This document shows, in pieces, positions 50,022 through 60,100 of a stretch of 64,000 nucleotides of DNA. Every line of letters starts with the position of its first letter. Position 1 is the first letter of the stretch. A model generated the notes under the pieces. The model saw only the letters and a list, made by a program, of their open reading frames with translations, was not told where the DNA came from and did not search any database. Source of the stretch: Pseudomonas leptonychotis (GTDB lineage Bacteria; Pseudomonadota; Gammaproteobacteria; Pseudomonadales; Pseudomonadaceae); assembly GCF_004920405.1 (NCBI RefSeq), contig NZ_RFLV01000004.1, forward strand, positions 186,001-250,000. The letters are read 5' to 3'. Position numbers and translations under genes: made by a program.

Positions 50022-50905
50022 ATGCCCAGGCCCAAACCCAGCCAGCTACCGAAGTGGGCTATAACTTCGCGTATCTGGACGAACAAACCAAAAGAATGAT
50101 CCGCCGTGGCCTGCTCAAGGCGGTGGCGATTCCCGGTTATCAGGTGCCCTTCGGTGGTCGCGAGATGCCGCTGCCCTATGGCTGGGGCACCGGCGGTATG
50201 CAGCTGACTGCCGCGATCCTCGGCGCCGAGGATGTACTCAAAGTTATTGATCAAGGCGCGGATGACACCACCAACGCGGTGTCGATCCGGCGCTTTTTTG
50301 CCCGCACCGCCGGGGTCAAAACCACCACCCGTACACCCGAGGCGACGGTGATCCAGACCCGTCACCGCATCCCGGAAACGCCGCTGAGTAATGACCAGAT
50401 CATCGTCTATCAGGTGCCGATTCCCGAGCCGCTGCGCTTTATCGAGCCTTCGGAAACCGAGACCCGCACCATGCACGCGCTGGAGGATTACGGCGTGATG
50501 CACGTCAAGCTGTACGAGGACATCGCCACCTTCGGCCACATCGCCACCAGCTACGCCTACCCGGTGACGGTGGATGAGCGCTACGTGATGGACCCCTCGC
50601 CGATTCCCAAATTCGACAACCCCAAACTGCACATGAGCCCGGCGCTGATGCTGTTCGGTGCCGGCCGCGAGAAGCGCCTGTATGCGGTGCCGCCTTACAC
50701 CCGGGTGGTGAGCCTGGACTTCGACGATCACCCCTTTGAAATTCAGCGTTGGGACGAATGCTGCGCCTTCTGTGGCAGCCATGATTCCTATCTGGATGAG
50801 CTGATCGTCGACGACGCCGGCACCACGCGTTTTGTCTGCTCCGATACCGACTACTGCATGCAACGCCGTGATGCCACTGAGATGACCGGGGAGGCTGTGC
50901 AATGA
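50018..50905 (+). CDS. phnJ: Carbon-phosphorus lyase PhnJ (radical SAM)
   Basis: The 295-residue catalytic subunit contains the atypical radical-SAM cluster ligands C249-x2-C252-x21-C274-x5-C280, an exact match to the PhnJ spacing CX2CX21CX5C. GYQVPFGGREMPLPYGWGTGGMQLTAAI (~45-72) is also diagnostic. It breaks the C-P bond of 5-phosphoribosyl-1-phosphonate to give the alkane and cyclic phosphate. It overlaps phnK by four bases. Confidence 0.97.
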   Translation: MNAQAQTQPATEVGYNFAYLDEQTKRMIRRGLLKAVAIPGYQVPFGGREMPLPYGWGTGGMQLTAAILGAEDVLKVIDQGADDTTNAVSIRRFFARTAGVKTTTRTPEATVIQTRHRIPETPLSNDQIIVYQVPIPEPLRFIEPSETETRTMHALEDYGVMHVKLYEDIATFGHIATSYAYPVTVDERYVMDPSPIPKFDNPKLHMSPALMLFGAGREKRLYAVPPYTRVVSLDFDDHPFEIQRWDECCAFCGSHDSYLDELIVDDAGTTRFVCSDTDYCMQRRDATEMTGEAVQ

Positions 50906-51711
50906 GTGCCGCCGAAAAATTACAGCTGCATAACGAGACTGCCCAGCCGCTGTTCAGTGTGCGCGACTTAACCCTGCTGTACGGGCCGGAGAAGGGCTGC
51001 CAGGGCGTATCGTTCGATCTGTATCCGGGCGAAGTGCTGGGCATTGTCGGTGAGTCGGGCTCGGGTAAGTCGACCTTGCTCAGCCTGCTCTCCGGTCGTT
51101 GCCCGCCGGATCGCGGCAGCGTTAGCTACCGCAATAGCGACGGCAGCCTGGTTGATCTGTACAGCGCCAGCGAAGCGCAGCGCCGCACCTTGCTGCGCAC
51201 CGAGTGGGGCTTTGTTGAGCAGAACCCGCGTGACGGCCTGCGCATGGGTGTGTCGGCCGGCGCCAATATCGGTGAACGGCTGATGGCCCAAGGCGTACGC
51301 CATTACGGCGAACTGCGCGCCGCCGGCATCGACTGGTTGAGCCAAGTGGAAATCGACCCGCTGCGCATCGACGACCTGCCGCGCACTTTCTCCGGCGGTA
51401 TGCAGCAGCGGTTGCAGATCGCTCGCAATCTGGTCTCCAGTCCACGCTTGGTATTTATGGATGAGCCCACCGGTGGCCTTGATGTGTCGGTGCAGGCGCG
51501 CCTGCTCGACCTGTTGCGCGGCCTGGTGCGCGAGCTGGACCTGGCGGTGGTGATCGTCACCCACGACCTGGCGGTGGCGCGTTTACTTGCCGACCGCCTG
51601 ATGGTGATGCGCCGCTCCCATGTGGTGGAGGCCGGGTTGACCGATCAGATTCTCGATGATCCGCAGCATCCCTATTCGCAGTTGCTGGTGTCGTCCGTCC
51701 TGCAGCCTTAA
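50902..51711 (+). CDS. phnK: C-P lyase ABC-type protein PhnK
   Basis: The 269-residue ABC ATPase has Walker [13 protein letters not shown] (~50-61), signature TFSGGMQQRLQIARNL, Walker B LVFMDEPTGGLDVSVQ and switch His in VTHDLAVARLL. It has no membrane partner; PhnK docks on the PhnGHIJ core beside PhnJ. A 172-base gap with two repeat families separates it from phnL. Confidence 0.95.
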   Translation: MSAAEKLQLHNETAQPLFSVRDLTLLYGPEKGCQGVSFDLYPGEVLGIVGESGSGKSTLLSLLSGRCPPDRGSVSYRNSDGSLVDLYSASEAQRRTLLRTEWGFVEQNPRDGLRMGVSAGANIGERLMAQGVRHYGELRAAGIDWLSQVEIDPLRIDDLPRTFSGGMQQRLQIARNLVSSPRLVFMDEPTGGLDVSVQARLLDLLRGLVRELDLAVVIVTHDLAVARLLADRLMVMRRSHVVEAGLTDQILDDPQHPYSQLLVSSVLQP

Positions 51712-51717
51712 CGCTGG

Positions 51718-51790
51718 GTCGGGTGGATGACGCTGTTTTCATCCACCTACGTGTTGCCATGGTGGATGGATAAAGCGCCATCCACCCTAC
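51718..51790. repeat. 'gtggat' hairpin repeat in phnK-phnL gap
   Basis: GGGTGGATGACG at the left and CCATCCACCC near the right form a hairpin with an inner 'catccacc/ggtggat' stem, like the element at 30074-30133. Confidence 0.65.
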
Positions 51791-51807
51791 GAAACTAACT
51801 CCGCCAT

Positions 51808-51868
51808 GTAGGAGGGGCTTTAGCCGCGAGCAGATGTCAACAGCCATCGCGGCTAAAGCCCCTCCTAC
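51808..51868. repeat. REP inverted pair in phnK-phnL gap
   Basis: GTAGGAGGGGCTTTAGCCGC and its inverted partner GCGGCTAAAGCCCCTCCTAC face each other across ~20 bases, 15 bases before the phnL start region. Confidence 0.85.
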
Positions 51869-51883
51869 GGCACCGAGGTTTGT

Positions 51884-52603
51884 ATGAATACGCTTATCGA
51901 GGTCTCCGATCTCAGCAAAACCTTCACCCTGCACCAGCAGCATGGCGTGGTGCTGAATGTATTGAACGGCCTGAGCTTCAGCGTGCGCGCTGGCGAGTGC
52001 CTGGTGCTGCATGGGCAATCTGGCGCAGGCAAGTCGACCTTGCTGCGCACCCTGTATGGCAACTACCTGGCCGCAGGCGGCAGCATCCGCATGCTGCACG
52101 ACGGTGCTTGGGTCGATTTAGTCGGTGCCGAGCCGCGTCAGGTATTGGCCGTGCGCCGCCAGACCCTGGGCTATGTCAGCCAGTTTCTGCGGGTGATCCC
52201 GCGTGTCGCGACCCTGGATGTGGTGATGGAGCCGGCCCTGGCGCGGGGTTGGAGCAAGGCCGACGCGCAGGCGCGGGCCGAGCGCCTGCTGGGTCGCCTG
52301 AATATCCCACAAGCCTTGTGGCAGCTGGCGCCGGGCACTTTCTCCGGCGGCGAGCAGCAGCGGGTGAATATCGCGCGCGGTTTTATGGTGGCCTGGCCGC
52401 TGATGTTGCTGGATGAGCCGACGGCCTCGTTGGATGACGCCAACCGCCAGGTGGTGTTGGAGCTGATCAACGAAGCCAAAGCCGCAGGCAGCGCATTGAT
52501 CGGCATCTTCCACGACCGCGCCGCCCGCGAGGCGGTAGCCGATCGCTTTCTCGACATGACCCACGATGCAGCGCCCAAGCAGGAGTATGTGTATGCCAGT
52601 TGA
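51884..52603 (+). CDS. phnL: C-P lyase ABC-type protein PhnL
   Basis: The 239-residue ABC protein has Walker [19 protein letters not shown] (~44-61), signature [16 protein letters not shown], Walker [16 protein letters not shown] and [14 protein letters not shown]. PhnL joins PhnG, H and I in forming ribosyl-triphosphate phosphonate. Its 3' end overlaps phnM by 11 bases. Confidence 0.95.
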   Translation: MNTLIEVSDLSKTFTLHQQHGVVLNVLNGLSFSVRAGECLVLHGQSGAGKSTLLRTLYGNYLAAGGSIRMLHDGAWVDLVGAEPRQVLAVRRQTLGYVSQFLRVIPRVATLDVVMEPALARGWSKADAQARAERLLGRLNIPQALWQLAPGTFSGGEQQRVNIARGFMVAWPLMLLDEPTASLDDANRQVVLELINEAKAAGSALIGIFHDRAAREAVADRFLDMTHDAAPKQEYVYAS

Positions 52604-53738
52604 ACAGATTTTGACCCATGCACGGGTGGTCACCGCTGAGCAGGAGTTCGTCGGCACGGTGGTGCTGCGTGATGGTTTGATTGCGCAGGTGGAGGAGGGC
52701 GTCAGTGGTTTGTCCCAGGCTATCGATTTGGGTGGCGACTACCTGCTGCCGGGCCTGGTCGAACTGCACACTGACAACCTGGAAAAATACATGAGCCCGC
52801 GCCCCGGGGTGGATTGGCCGTCCGCCTCGGCGGTGCTGACCCATGACGCGCAGATTGTCTCAGCCGGCATCACCACGGTGTTCGATGCCCTGGCCATTGG
52901 CGATGTGAATCCGCGTGGCAAACGTATGCAGCAACTGCCGGCCATGCTCGAAGCCATCGCAGCGGCGGCCACTGGCGGGCTCCTGCGCGCCGATCACCGT
53001 CTGCACCTGCGCTGCGAGCTGTGTCATCCCGATAGCCTGGCAGTGTTCCGCGATCTGGTGGAGCACCCGCTGGTGCAGCTGGTGTCGGTAATGGATCACT
53101 CGCCGGGTCAGCGTCAGTTCGCCAAGGAAGACAAATACCGCGAGTACTACATGGGCAAGTACCACCTGAGCGAGGCCGAGATGGACGCCTTTGTCAAAGA
53201 GCAGGTGGCCAACTCCCTCGAGTTCAGCGACCGCCATCGCCGGGCGATTGTCGAGGACTGTCATACCCGTGGTTTATCAGTGGCCAGCCACGATGACGCA
53301 ACTTTGGCCCATGTGCAGGAGTCGGCTGGGTTTGGCATGTCCATCGCCGAATTTCCCACCACCCTGGAGGCCGCCACGGCCAGCCATGCGTTGGGGCTCA
53401 AGGTGTTGATGGGCGCGCCGAATATCGTTCGCGGTGGTTCGCATTCGGGCAATATCGCCGCTGCCGAACTGGCCCGTCACGAGGTGCTGGATATTCTCTC
53501 CAGTGACTATTACCCGGCGAGCCTGTTGCAGGCTGCTTTTATGCTGGCCGCGCAAGACAACGGTTATGATCTGCCCCGGGCGATTGCCACCGTCAGCCGC
53601 CAGCCGGCCCATGCGGCGGGTTTGCTTGATCGCGGCGAAATCCGTGTCGGCCTGCGTGCCGATCTGCTCCAGGCCAAGGTGCACGAGGGGCAGGCGGTGA
53701 TCCAACAAGTATGGCGACAAGCCAACAGGGTGTTTTGA
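52593..53738 (+). CDS. phnM: RPnTP hydrolase PhnM
   Basis: The 381-residue amidohydrolase-fold enzyme removes pyrophosphate from ribosyl-triphosphate phosphonate. Metal-binding motifs are [18 protein letters not shown] (~55-72), [12 protein letters not shown] and [13 protein letters not shown], with a late [15 protein letters not shown] seven bases before ATG 52593 fixes the start. It overlaps both neighbours. Confidence 0.95.
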   Translation: MPVEQILTHARVVTAEQEFVGTVVLRDGLIAQVEEGVSGLSQAIDLGGDYLLPGLVELHTDNLEKYMSPRPGVDWPSASAVLTHDAQIVSAGITTVFDALAIGDVNPRGKRMQQLPAMLEAIAAAATGGLLRADHRLHLRCELCHPDSLAVFRDLVEHPLVQLVSVMDHSPGQRQFAKEDKYREYYMGKYHLSEAEMDAFVKEQVANSLEFSDRHRRAIVEDCHTRGLSVASHDDATLAHVQESAGFGMSIAEFPTTLEAATASHALGLKVLMGAPNIVRGGSHSGNIAAAELARHEVLDILSSDYYPASLLQAAFMLAAQDNGYDLPRAIATVSRQPAHAAGLLDRGEIRVGLRADLLQAKVHEGQAVIQQVWRQANRVF

Positions 53739-54343
53739 TGAGCGGCAGGTTGATCTATTTGATAGGGCCTTCGGGCTCGGGCAAGGACAGCCTGTTGGAT
53801 GCCGCGCGTGAGCGTCTAGCCGAGCGTGATTGCGTGATTGTGCGACGAGTGATCACCCGTTCGGCGGAAGCGGTCGGTGAGGACGCCATTGGCGTTTCCC
53901 CGGCCGAATTCGATCAGCAGGAGGCTGCTGGCGGTTTTGCCCTGAGCTGGCGCGCTAATGGCTTGGCCTACGGCATCCCTCGGCAGATCGATGACTGGTT
54001 GGCGGCGGGGCAGGACGTGTTGGTCAACGGCTCACGGGCTTATCTAGCACAGGCCCGGCAGCGTTACCCGGAGCTGCTGGCGATTCTTCTGCAGGTCGAC
54101 GAAGCCGCCCTGCGCCAGCGCCTACTGGCGCGCGGTCGGGAAAGTGCCGAGCAGATCGAGGCGCGCTTGGCGCGTAATCGCAGCTTTGTTGTGGGAGGCG
54201 CTTCAGCGGCGACTGTCGCGGCTGAAGCCCCTCCCACGCCAGGATCAACCGAGCGCCTTATCGTCCTGAATAACTCCGGATCACTTGAACAGACCGTAAC
54301 CCAGATGCTGCATTTGCTCAGCGATAACCGCACATGCGCCTGA
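53738..54343 (+). CDS. phnN: Ribose 1,5-bisphosphokinase PhnN with in-frame REP insertion
   Basis: This 201-residue P-loop kinase has Walker A LIGPSGSGKDSLLDAAR (~6-22), VIVRRVITRSA and the lid ARGRESAEQIEARLARNRSF. It converts ribose 1,5-bisphosphate to PRPP, a salvage step of the C-P lyase pathway. Residues 152-167 (VGGASAATVAAEAPPT) are encoded by a complete REP palindrome at 54191-54237, inserted in frame between ARNRSFV and the C-terminal VLNNSGSLEQTV strand. Usual PhnN proteins are ~180-190 residues, so the loop is an addition. The catalytic motifs are intact, so activity is probably kept. Confidence 0.93.
   Translation: MSGRLIYLIGPSGSGKDSLLDAARERLAERDCVIVRRVITRSAEAVGEDAIGVSPAEFDQQEAAGGFALSWRANGLAYGIPRQIDDWLAAGQDVLVNGSRAYLAQARQRYPELLAILLQVDEAALRQRLLARGRESAEQIEARLARNRSFVVGGASAATVAAEAPPTPGSTERLIVLNNSGSLEQTVTQMLHLLSDNRTCA
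54191..54237. repeat. REP palindrome inside the phnN coding sequence
   Basis: GTGGGAGGCGCTTCAGCGGC and its inverted partner GCGGCTGAAGCCCCTCCCAC are separated by a few bases. The arms match the intergenic REPs at 51808, 55126 and 56436. The translated product is open in phnN frame, and the 48-base unit (with one flanking base) is a multiple of three. Confidence 0.88.
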
Positions 54344-55098
54344 CCCTGCTCGGCACAGGCGATGCGCGGCAGGTGCCGGTGTACAACTGCAGTTGCGTGG
54401 CCTGCGACAGCGCGCGGGTGTATCCGGCGCGCCGCCGTGGCCCTTGTAGCGCGCTGATCGAATGCGGTGCGCAGCGTTGGCTGATCGACTCCGGGTTGCC
54501 AGACCTAACCGAGCGGTTTCCGCCCCACAGCCTCAGCGGCATCCTGCAAACCCATTACCACGCCGACCATGCCCAGGGTTTGTTGCATCTGCGTTGGGGG
54601 CAGGGGCTGATCATTCCCGTGCACGGTCCGGATGACCCGGAAGGCTTGGCCGACCTGTACAAGCACCCGGGGATTCTCGATTTCAGCCAGCCGTTTGCTG
54701 CATTCGAACGGCGACAACTGGGCGAGCTGAGCGTCACGGCGCTGCCGCTCAATCACTCCAAACCAACCTTTGGCTACTTATTGGAAGGTGTCGATGAGGC
54801 TGGTGCCACTCGACGTATCGCCTACCTCACCGACACCCTCGGCGTGCCCGCCGCCAGCGCGGCGGTGCTGATGAAGCAGCCGCTGGATCTGCTGGTGCTG
54901 GATTGCTCCACCGCACCGCAACCGATTGCGCCGCGCAATCACAACGACCTAACCCGCGCGCTGGAGGTGATCGAGCAACTCAAGCCTCGCGCGGCGGTGC
55001 TGACCCATATAGGCCACGCCTTCGATGCCTGGCTGCTGGATAACCCGGAAGCTTTGCCGGAAGGCGTTAGTTTGGCCTTTGATGGGCAGGTGCTGTGA
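54334..55098 (+). CDS. phnP: Phosphoribosyl cyclic phosphodiesterase PhnP
   Basis: The 254-residue metallo-beta-lactamase-fold enzyme opens the cyclic phosphate left by PhnJ. It has the structural-zinc cysteines YNCSCVACDSARV (~18-30), the metal motif THYHADHAQGL (HxHxDH, ~72-82), PLNHSKPTFGYL, YLTDTLG and TLTHIGHAFD-like VLTHIGHAFDAW. It overlaps phnN by ten bases and ends the phn operon. Confidence 0.95.
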   Translation: MRLTLLGTGDARQVPVYNCSCVACDSARVYPARRRGPCSALIECGAQRWLIDSGLPDLTERFPPHSLSGILQTHYHADHAQGLLHLRWGQGLIIPVHGPDDPEGLADLYKHPGILDFSQPFAAFERRQLGELSVTALPLNHSKPTFGYLLEGVDEAGATRRIAYLTDTLGVPAASAAVLMKQPLDLLVLDCSTAPQPIAPRNHNDLTRALEVIEQLKPRAAVLTHIGHAFDAWLLDNPEALPEGVSLAFDGQVL

Positions 55099-55125
55099 GC
55101 AGCGTGTTGGCCTGGGCATTAGAGG

Positions 55126-55192
55126 GTGGGAGGGGCTTTAGCCGCGAGCTGCAGCTGAACTTAAACGCTGTCGCGGCTAAAGCCCCTCCCAC
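55126..55192. repeat. REP inverted pair after phnP
   Basis: GTGGGAGGGGCTTTAGCCGC and its complement face each other across ~25 bases between phnP and the MFS gene. Confidence 0.88.
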
Positions 55193-55210
55193 GTTAATTA
55201 GAAGAATCCG

Positions 55211-56404
55211 ATGAATGCCCGCCGTCTGACCTTACTGCTGTGCAGTGCGGAAACCCTGGGTATGGCCGGCTTTGCCCTGTTTGCCGCGTTACTGCCGGAT
55301 TTTCAGGCGTTGTGGGGGCTGAGCAATACCGAGGCGGGCTGGATCGGCGGCGGCTTTTTCCTCGGCTATATGCTGGCGGTGCCGATCCTCACTGGGCTGA
55401 CCGATAGGCATGATGCGCGCAGCATCTACCTGGCCGCAATGCTGCTGACTGCCGTGGCCAATGCCGGCTTCGTTTTCGCCGATGGCTTCTGGTCGGCGCT
55501 GGCCTGGCGGGTGTTGGCGGGTATCGGCATGGCGGGTACCTATATGCCGGGGCTCAAGGCTTTGTCCGAGCGCATCGACGGGCCGGCCCAGTCCCGCGCA
55601 GTAGCGTTTTATACGGCCAGCTTCGGCCTGGGTACGGCATTGTCGTTTATCCTCGCCGGCGAACTGGCCAAGTTTGGCGGCTGGCAGCTACCTACGTTGC
55701 TCAGTGGTGGTTGCGCGTTGCTGGCCTGGGCCATGGTGTACTGGGGCTTGCCGCCTAAGGCGGTGGTTGAGCAGGCACCGCGCAGGTGGTTGGACTTGGC
55801 GCCGTTAAAGAACCGCGCCGTTGTGGCCTATTGCTTAGCCTATGCCGTACATAACCTGGAGCTGTTTGCGCTGCGCGCTTGGCTGGTGGCGTTTGTGGTG
55901 TTTTCCGGGCAATTGCAGGGCAGCACGCCCTGGCTGTCCGGTACCTGGGTGGCGATGCTGGCGACCTTGATCGGCATGCCTGCGAGCATCTTCGGTAATG
56001 AGTTGGCGCTGCGGTTTGGCCGGCAGCGCTGGCTGATCGCGGTAATGCTGTGCTCCTCCGTACTGGCCTTGTTTATCGGCCTGAGCGCGGCGTTGCCATT
56101 CTGGTTGATGGTCGTGCTGGTGTTGCTCTACAGCATCACTGTGACTGCCGATTCGGCGTCATTGACCGCCGGCTTGATTGCCGAAGCGCCAGCCAGCCAT
56201 CGCGGTGCGGCGATGGCGTTGTACTCCTGCACCGGCTTTAGCGGAGCCTTTCTCGGCCCGTTGTTGTTCGGTATGAGCCTCGATCTATTGGACGACAAAA
56301 GCCTGCTCGGCTGGTGGGCAGCGTTTGCCCTGATGGGCGTGCTGCTGGTGCTCGGGCCACTGGCGCTGTGGTGGGCCGGCAAGGCGCAACGAAGTGTTGC
56401 TTGA
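55211..56404 (+). CDS. MFS transporter, 12 helices
   Basis: This 397-residue major facilitator has about 12 hydrophobic helices and the motif-A-like loop GLTDRHDARSIY (~64-75) after helix 2. The opening LLLCSAETLGMAGFALFAALLPDFQALWGLSNTEAGWIGGGFFLGYM resembles CynX/NNP-type or aromatic-compound porters. Substrate cannot be assigned. Being flanked by REPs on both sides, and separated from phnP by a REP hairpin, it may be its own transcript. Export of a phosphonate-pathway by-product is possible but unsupported. Confidence 0.85.
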   Translation: MNARRLTLLLCSAETLGMAGFALFAALLPDFQALWGLSNTEAGWIGGGFFLGYMLAVPILTGLTDRHDARSIYLAAMLLTAVANAGFVFADGFWSALAWRVLAGIGMAGTYMPGLKALSERIDGPAQSRAVAFYTASFGLGTALSFILAGELAKFGGWQLPTLLSGGCALLAWAMVYWGLPPKAVVEQAPRRWLDLAPLKNRAVVAYCLAYAVHNLELFALRAWLVAFVVFSGQLQGSTPWLSGTWVAMLATLIGMPASIFGNELALRFGRQRWLIAVMLCSSVLALFIGLSAALPFWLMVVLVLLYSITVTADSASLTAGLIAEAPASHRGAAMALYSCTGFSGAFLGPLLFGMSLDLLDDKSLLGWWAAFALMGVLLVLGPLALWWAGKAQRSVA

Positions 56405-56435
56405 TGCAGCAGACATGCAAGAAGTGTGGGCTTTC

Positions 56436-56502
56436 GTGGGAGGGGCTTTAGCCGCGACATGCAGCGGGGTTTAAGAGTTGTCGCGGCTAAAGCCCCGCGC
56501 AC
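56436..56502. repeat. REP inverted pair after the MFS gene
   Basis: GTGGGAGGGGCTTTAGCCGC and an inverted partner with one arm changed at its end (GCCCCGCGCAC) lie between the convergent MFS and Lrp genes; it can act as a shared terminator. Confidence 0.85.
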
Positions 56503-56519
56503 GTTGTGCCATCCCAGCC

Positions 56520-56987
56520 TTAATCCAACGGCAGCTCGGTGGTGCGTTTCACCTCGCTCATGGCGATATGCGAGTGGGCTTCGTGCACATGCGGGCGTTG
56601 CAGCAGGTGGTCGCGCAGAAAGCGCTCATAGCTGGCGATGTCCTTGGCGACCACCTTGAGCAGGTAATCTGAGCCGCCAGCCATGGTGAAGCACTCCAAT
56701 ACTTCCGGGTAACCGACCACCGCTTGCTCGAATTCTTCCAGGTTGCTGCGGCCGTGGGCCGAGAGCTTGATATCGACAAACACGGTGATGCTGAAGCCCA
56801 GTTGCTTATGACTGAGCAAGGCGACCTTGCGCTCGATAATGCCTTCTTCCTGCATGCGGTGAATGCGCCGCCAGCAGGGCGATTGTGACAACTCGACCTT
56901 CTCGGCGATCTCGGCGGCAGAGAGGTCGGCGTTGTGTTGTAGCAGGCGAAGAATCTTGCGGTCGATGGGGCTGAGTTTTTCTTGCAT
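56520..56987 (-). CDS. Lrp/AsnC-family transcriptional regulator
   Basis: The 155-residue regulator has the N-terminal helix-turn-helix (~6-60: LSPIDRKILRLLQHNADLSAAEIAEKVELSQSPCWRRIHRMQEEGII) and the C-terminal RAM effector domain (~70-145: GFSITVFVDIKLS, VLECFTMAGGSDYLLKVVAKD). It is divergent from the indolepyruvate ferredoxin oxidoreductase gene with ~200 bases between starts, so it very likely controls that gene in response to an amino acid. Confidence 0.92.
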   Translation of the reverse strand: MQEKLSPIDRKILRLLQHNADLSAAEIAEKVELSQSPCWRRIHRMQEEGIIERKVALLSHKQLGFSITVFVDIKLSAHGRSNLEEFEQAVVGYPEVLECFTMAGGSDYLLKVVAKDIASYERFLRDHLLQRPHVHEAHSHIAMSEVKRTTELPLD

Positions 56988-57188
56988 GACTGTTCCGAGT
57001 TTTTTGTTCTTGTTGGATTAATCATGCGCAGTATCTGCAAAACGGCCAGCAAAAAGAAATAAAAAAGCCGCGTGCTCCGTTCATATTCTTGGTCATGCGC
57101 CTTGTGTGGTGATCCCGCACTAGGCTTAACAAGGCCGGCACCTACCGTTGCCAGCCCAGCTCGCCAAAATAATAAAAGGAGCGCAGTT

Positions 57189-60100
57189 ATGTCTCTGGCC
57201 GAGATCCGCCTGGATGACAAGTACCGCCTTGCCACAGGCCACCTATACCTGACCGGCACCCAGGCGCTGACCCGCCTGCCGATGCTGCAAAAGCAACGCG
57301 ACGCAGCCCATGGCCTGAATACCGCGTGCTTTATTTCCGGCTACCGGGGCTCGCCGCTGGGCAACCTCGACAAGAGCCTGTGGGATGCCAAGCAGTACCT
57401 CAAAGACAACCACATCCACTTCCAACCGGGCGTCAACGAAGAGTTGGCCGCCACCTCGGTGTGGGGTAGCCAGCAGACCAGCCTGTTCCCCGGTGCTCGC
57501 TACGACGGCGTGTTTGCCATGTGGTACGGCAAAGGCCCGGGCGTGGACCGCTGCGGTGATGTGTTCAAACACGGTAACTCGGCCGGGGTGTCCGAGCATG
57601 GCGGTGTGTTGTTGCTGGCCGGCGACGACCATGGCTGCAAATCATCGAGCATCGCCAATCAAAGTGAGCATGCGTTTATCGCCGCGTCGATCCCGGTGCT
57701 CAACCCGGCCAACGTTCAGGAGATTCTCGACTACGGCATCATCGGTTGGGAGCTTTCGCGCTACAGCGGCTGCTGGGTCGCGCTGAAAACCATCGCCGAA
57801 AACGTCGACTCCTCCGCCGTAGTGGATGTCGACCCGCTGCGCATCCAGGTGCGAGCCCCGGACGATTTCCAATTGCCGGAAGACGGCGTGTATATCCGCT
57901 GGCCAGATCCGCCCCTGGCTCAGGAAGCGCGCCTAAATACCTACAAAATCTACGCAGCCCGCGCCTTCGCCCTGGCTAATAACCTTAACCAGATCAAGCT
58001 GGATTCACCCAACCCGCGCCTGGGTATTATCACCACCGGCAAGTCCTATCTGGATGTGCGTCAGGCGCTGGATGATCTTGGCTTGGATGAGGCGCTGTGC
58101 GCTCAGGTTGGCCTGCGTGTGCTCAAGATCGGCATGAGCTGGCCGCTGGAACCGGTGTCGGTGCATGAGTTTGCCGAGGGGCTGGATGAAATTCTGGTGG
58201 TCGAGGAAAAGCGCGGCATCATTGAAGACCAGCTCACCGGTCAGCTCTACAACTGGCCGCTTGGCAAGCGCCCGGTGGTGGTCGGCGAGTTCGACGAGGC
58301 TGGTCATTCGCTGTTGCCGAACCTGTCTGAGCTGACTCCGGCGATGATCGCCCGGGCCATCGCCAAGCGCCTTGCGCCGATCTACAGCAGCGCCAGCATC
58401 GACGAGCGCTTGGCTTTTCTCGCGGCCAAAGAAGCCTCGCTGGCGGCGCCAAAACACACCACCGTGCGTACCCCGCATTTCTGCTCGGGTTGCCCGCATA
58501 ACACCTCTACCAAGCTGCCGGAAGGCAGCCGCGCCCAAGGCGGTATTGGTTGCCATTACATGACCCAGTGGATGGACCGCAACACCGACACCTTTACTCA
58601 GATGGGCGGCGAAGGCGCGACCTGGATTGGTCAGGCACCGTTCACTGATACCGCGCACATCTTCCAGAACCTTGGTGACGGCACCTACTTCCACTCCGGC
58701 CATCTGGCTGTCCGCGCTGCCGTGGCTTCTGGGGTGAATATCACCTACAAAATTCTCTATAACGATGCGGTGGCCATGACCGGCGGCCAGCCGATTGACG
58801 GCGAGCTACGGGTCGATCAGCTCAGCCAGCAAGTGTTTTTCGAGGGTGTTAAGCGTATTGCTCTGGTGACGGATGAACCGGAGAAATACCCGGATCGCAG
58901 CACCTTCGCGCCTATCGTCACTTTCCATCATCGCCGCGATCTGGATGCGGTGCAGCGCGAGCTGCGCGAGTTCAAGGGTTGCTCGGTGATCATCTATGAC
59001 CAAACCTGCGCCACCGAGAAGCGCCGTCGGCGCAAGCGCGGCAAGCTGGTTGATCCGCAGAAGCGCGCCTTTATCAACCCGGCAGTGTGCGAGGGTTGTG
59101 GTGATTGCAGCGTTAAATCCAACTGCCTGTCGGTGCTGCCGCTGGAAACCGAAGTAGGGCGCAAGCGCGAGATCGACCAGAACTCCTGCAACAAGGATTT
59201 CAGCTGCGTTGAGGGCTTCTGCCCAAGCTTCGTCACCGTGCACGGCGGTAGCCTGCGTAAACCGCAAGCGGTGGGTTTGAGTGCGCTGTTTATTGCCCTG
59301 CCGGAGCCGCGTCAGCCGACACTGGAGCGGCCTTGGAATATCCTCCTTCCGGGCGTTGGCGGCAGTGGTGTGACCACTGTTGGCGCATTGCTTGGTATGG
59401 CCGCGCATATCGAAGGCAAGGGTTGTAGCGTGCTCGATCAAGCCGGCCTGGCGCAGAAATTCGGCCCGGTGATCACCCATATCCGCATCGCCGCCAAGCA
59501 GGACGATATCTTTGCTGTGCGTATCGCCGCTGGGGAAACCGACCTGTTGCTGGGTTGCGATCTGGTGGTGTCGGCCAGCGAAGTAGCCTTGGCCAAGTTG
59601 AATGACAAGATCGCCCATGCGGTGGTCAACAGCCATGAAGCGGCCACCGCTGAGTTCACCCGAAACCCGGATGCTCAGGTGCCGGGTGCGGCCATGCGTG
59701 AAGCCTTGATCGAAGCCGTGGGGGCAAGCAAGACTCACTTTGTCGACGCCAGCCGCCTGGCTACGCGCCTGCTCGGCGACAGCATCGCCACTAATATGTT
59801 TATGCTCGGTTTCGCTTATCAAAAGGGCCTGGTGCCGGTGTCTGCCGAAGCCATCGATAAGGCTATCGAGCTCAACGGCGTGGCCGTGCCGCTCAATCAG
59901 CAGGCTTTCCTCTGGGGCCGTCGCGCGGCTCATGATGCGGCCGCTGTGGAGCGACTGGCCAAGCCTGAGATGGTCGAGGCACCGCATTGCCAGACCCTGG
60001 ACGAAATCGTTGCTGACCGCGTGGTGCGTCTGACTGCGTATCAGAACGCCGCCTACGCCGAGCGTTATCGCGAGCAAGTGGCGCGGGTGCAACAGGTCGA

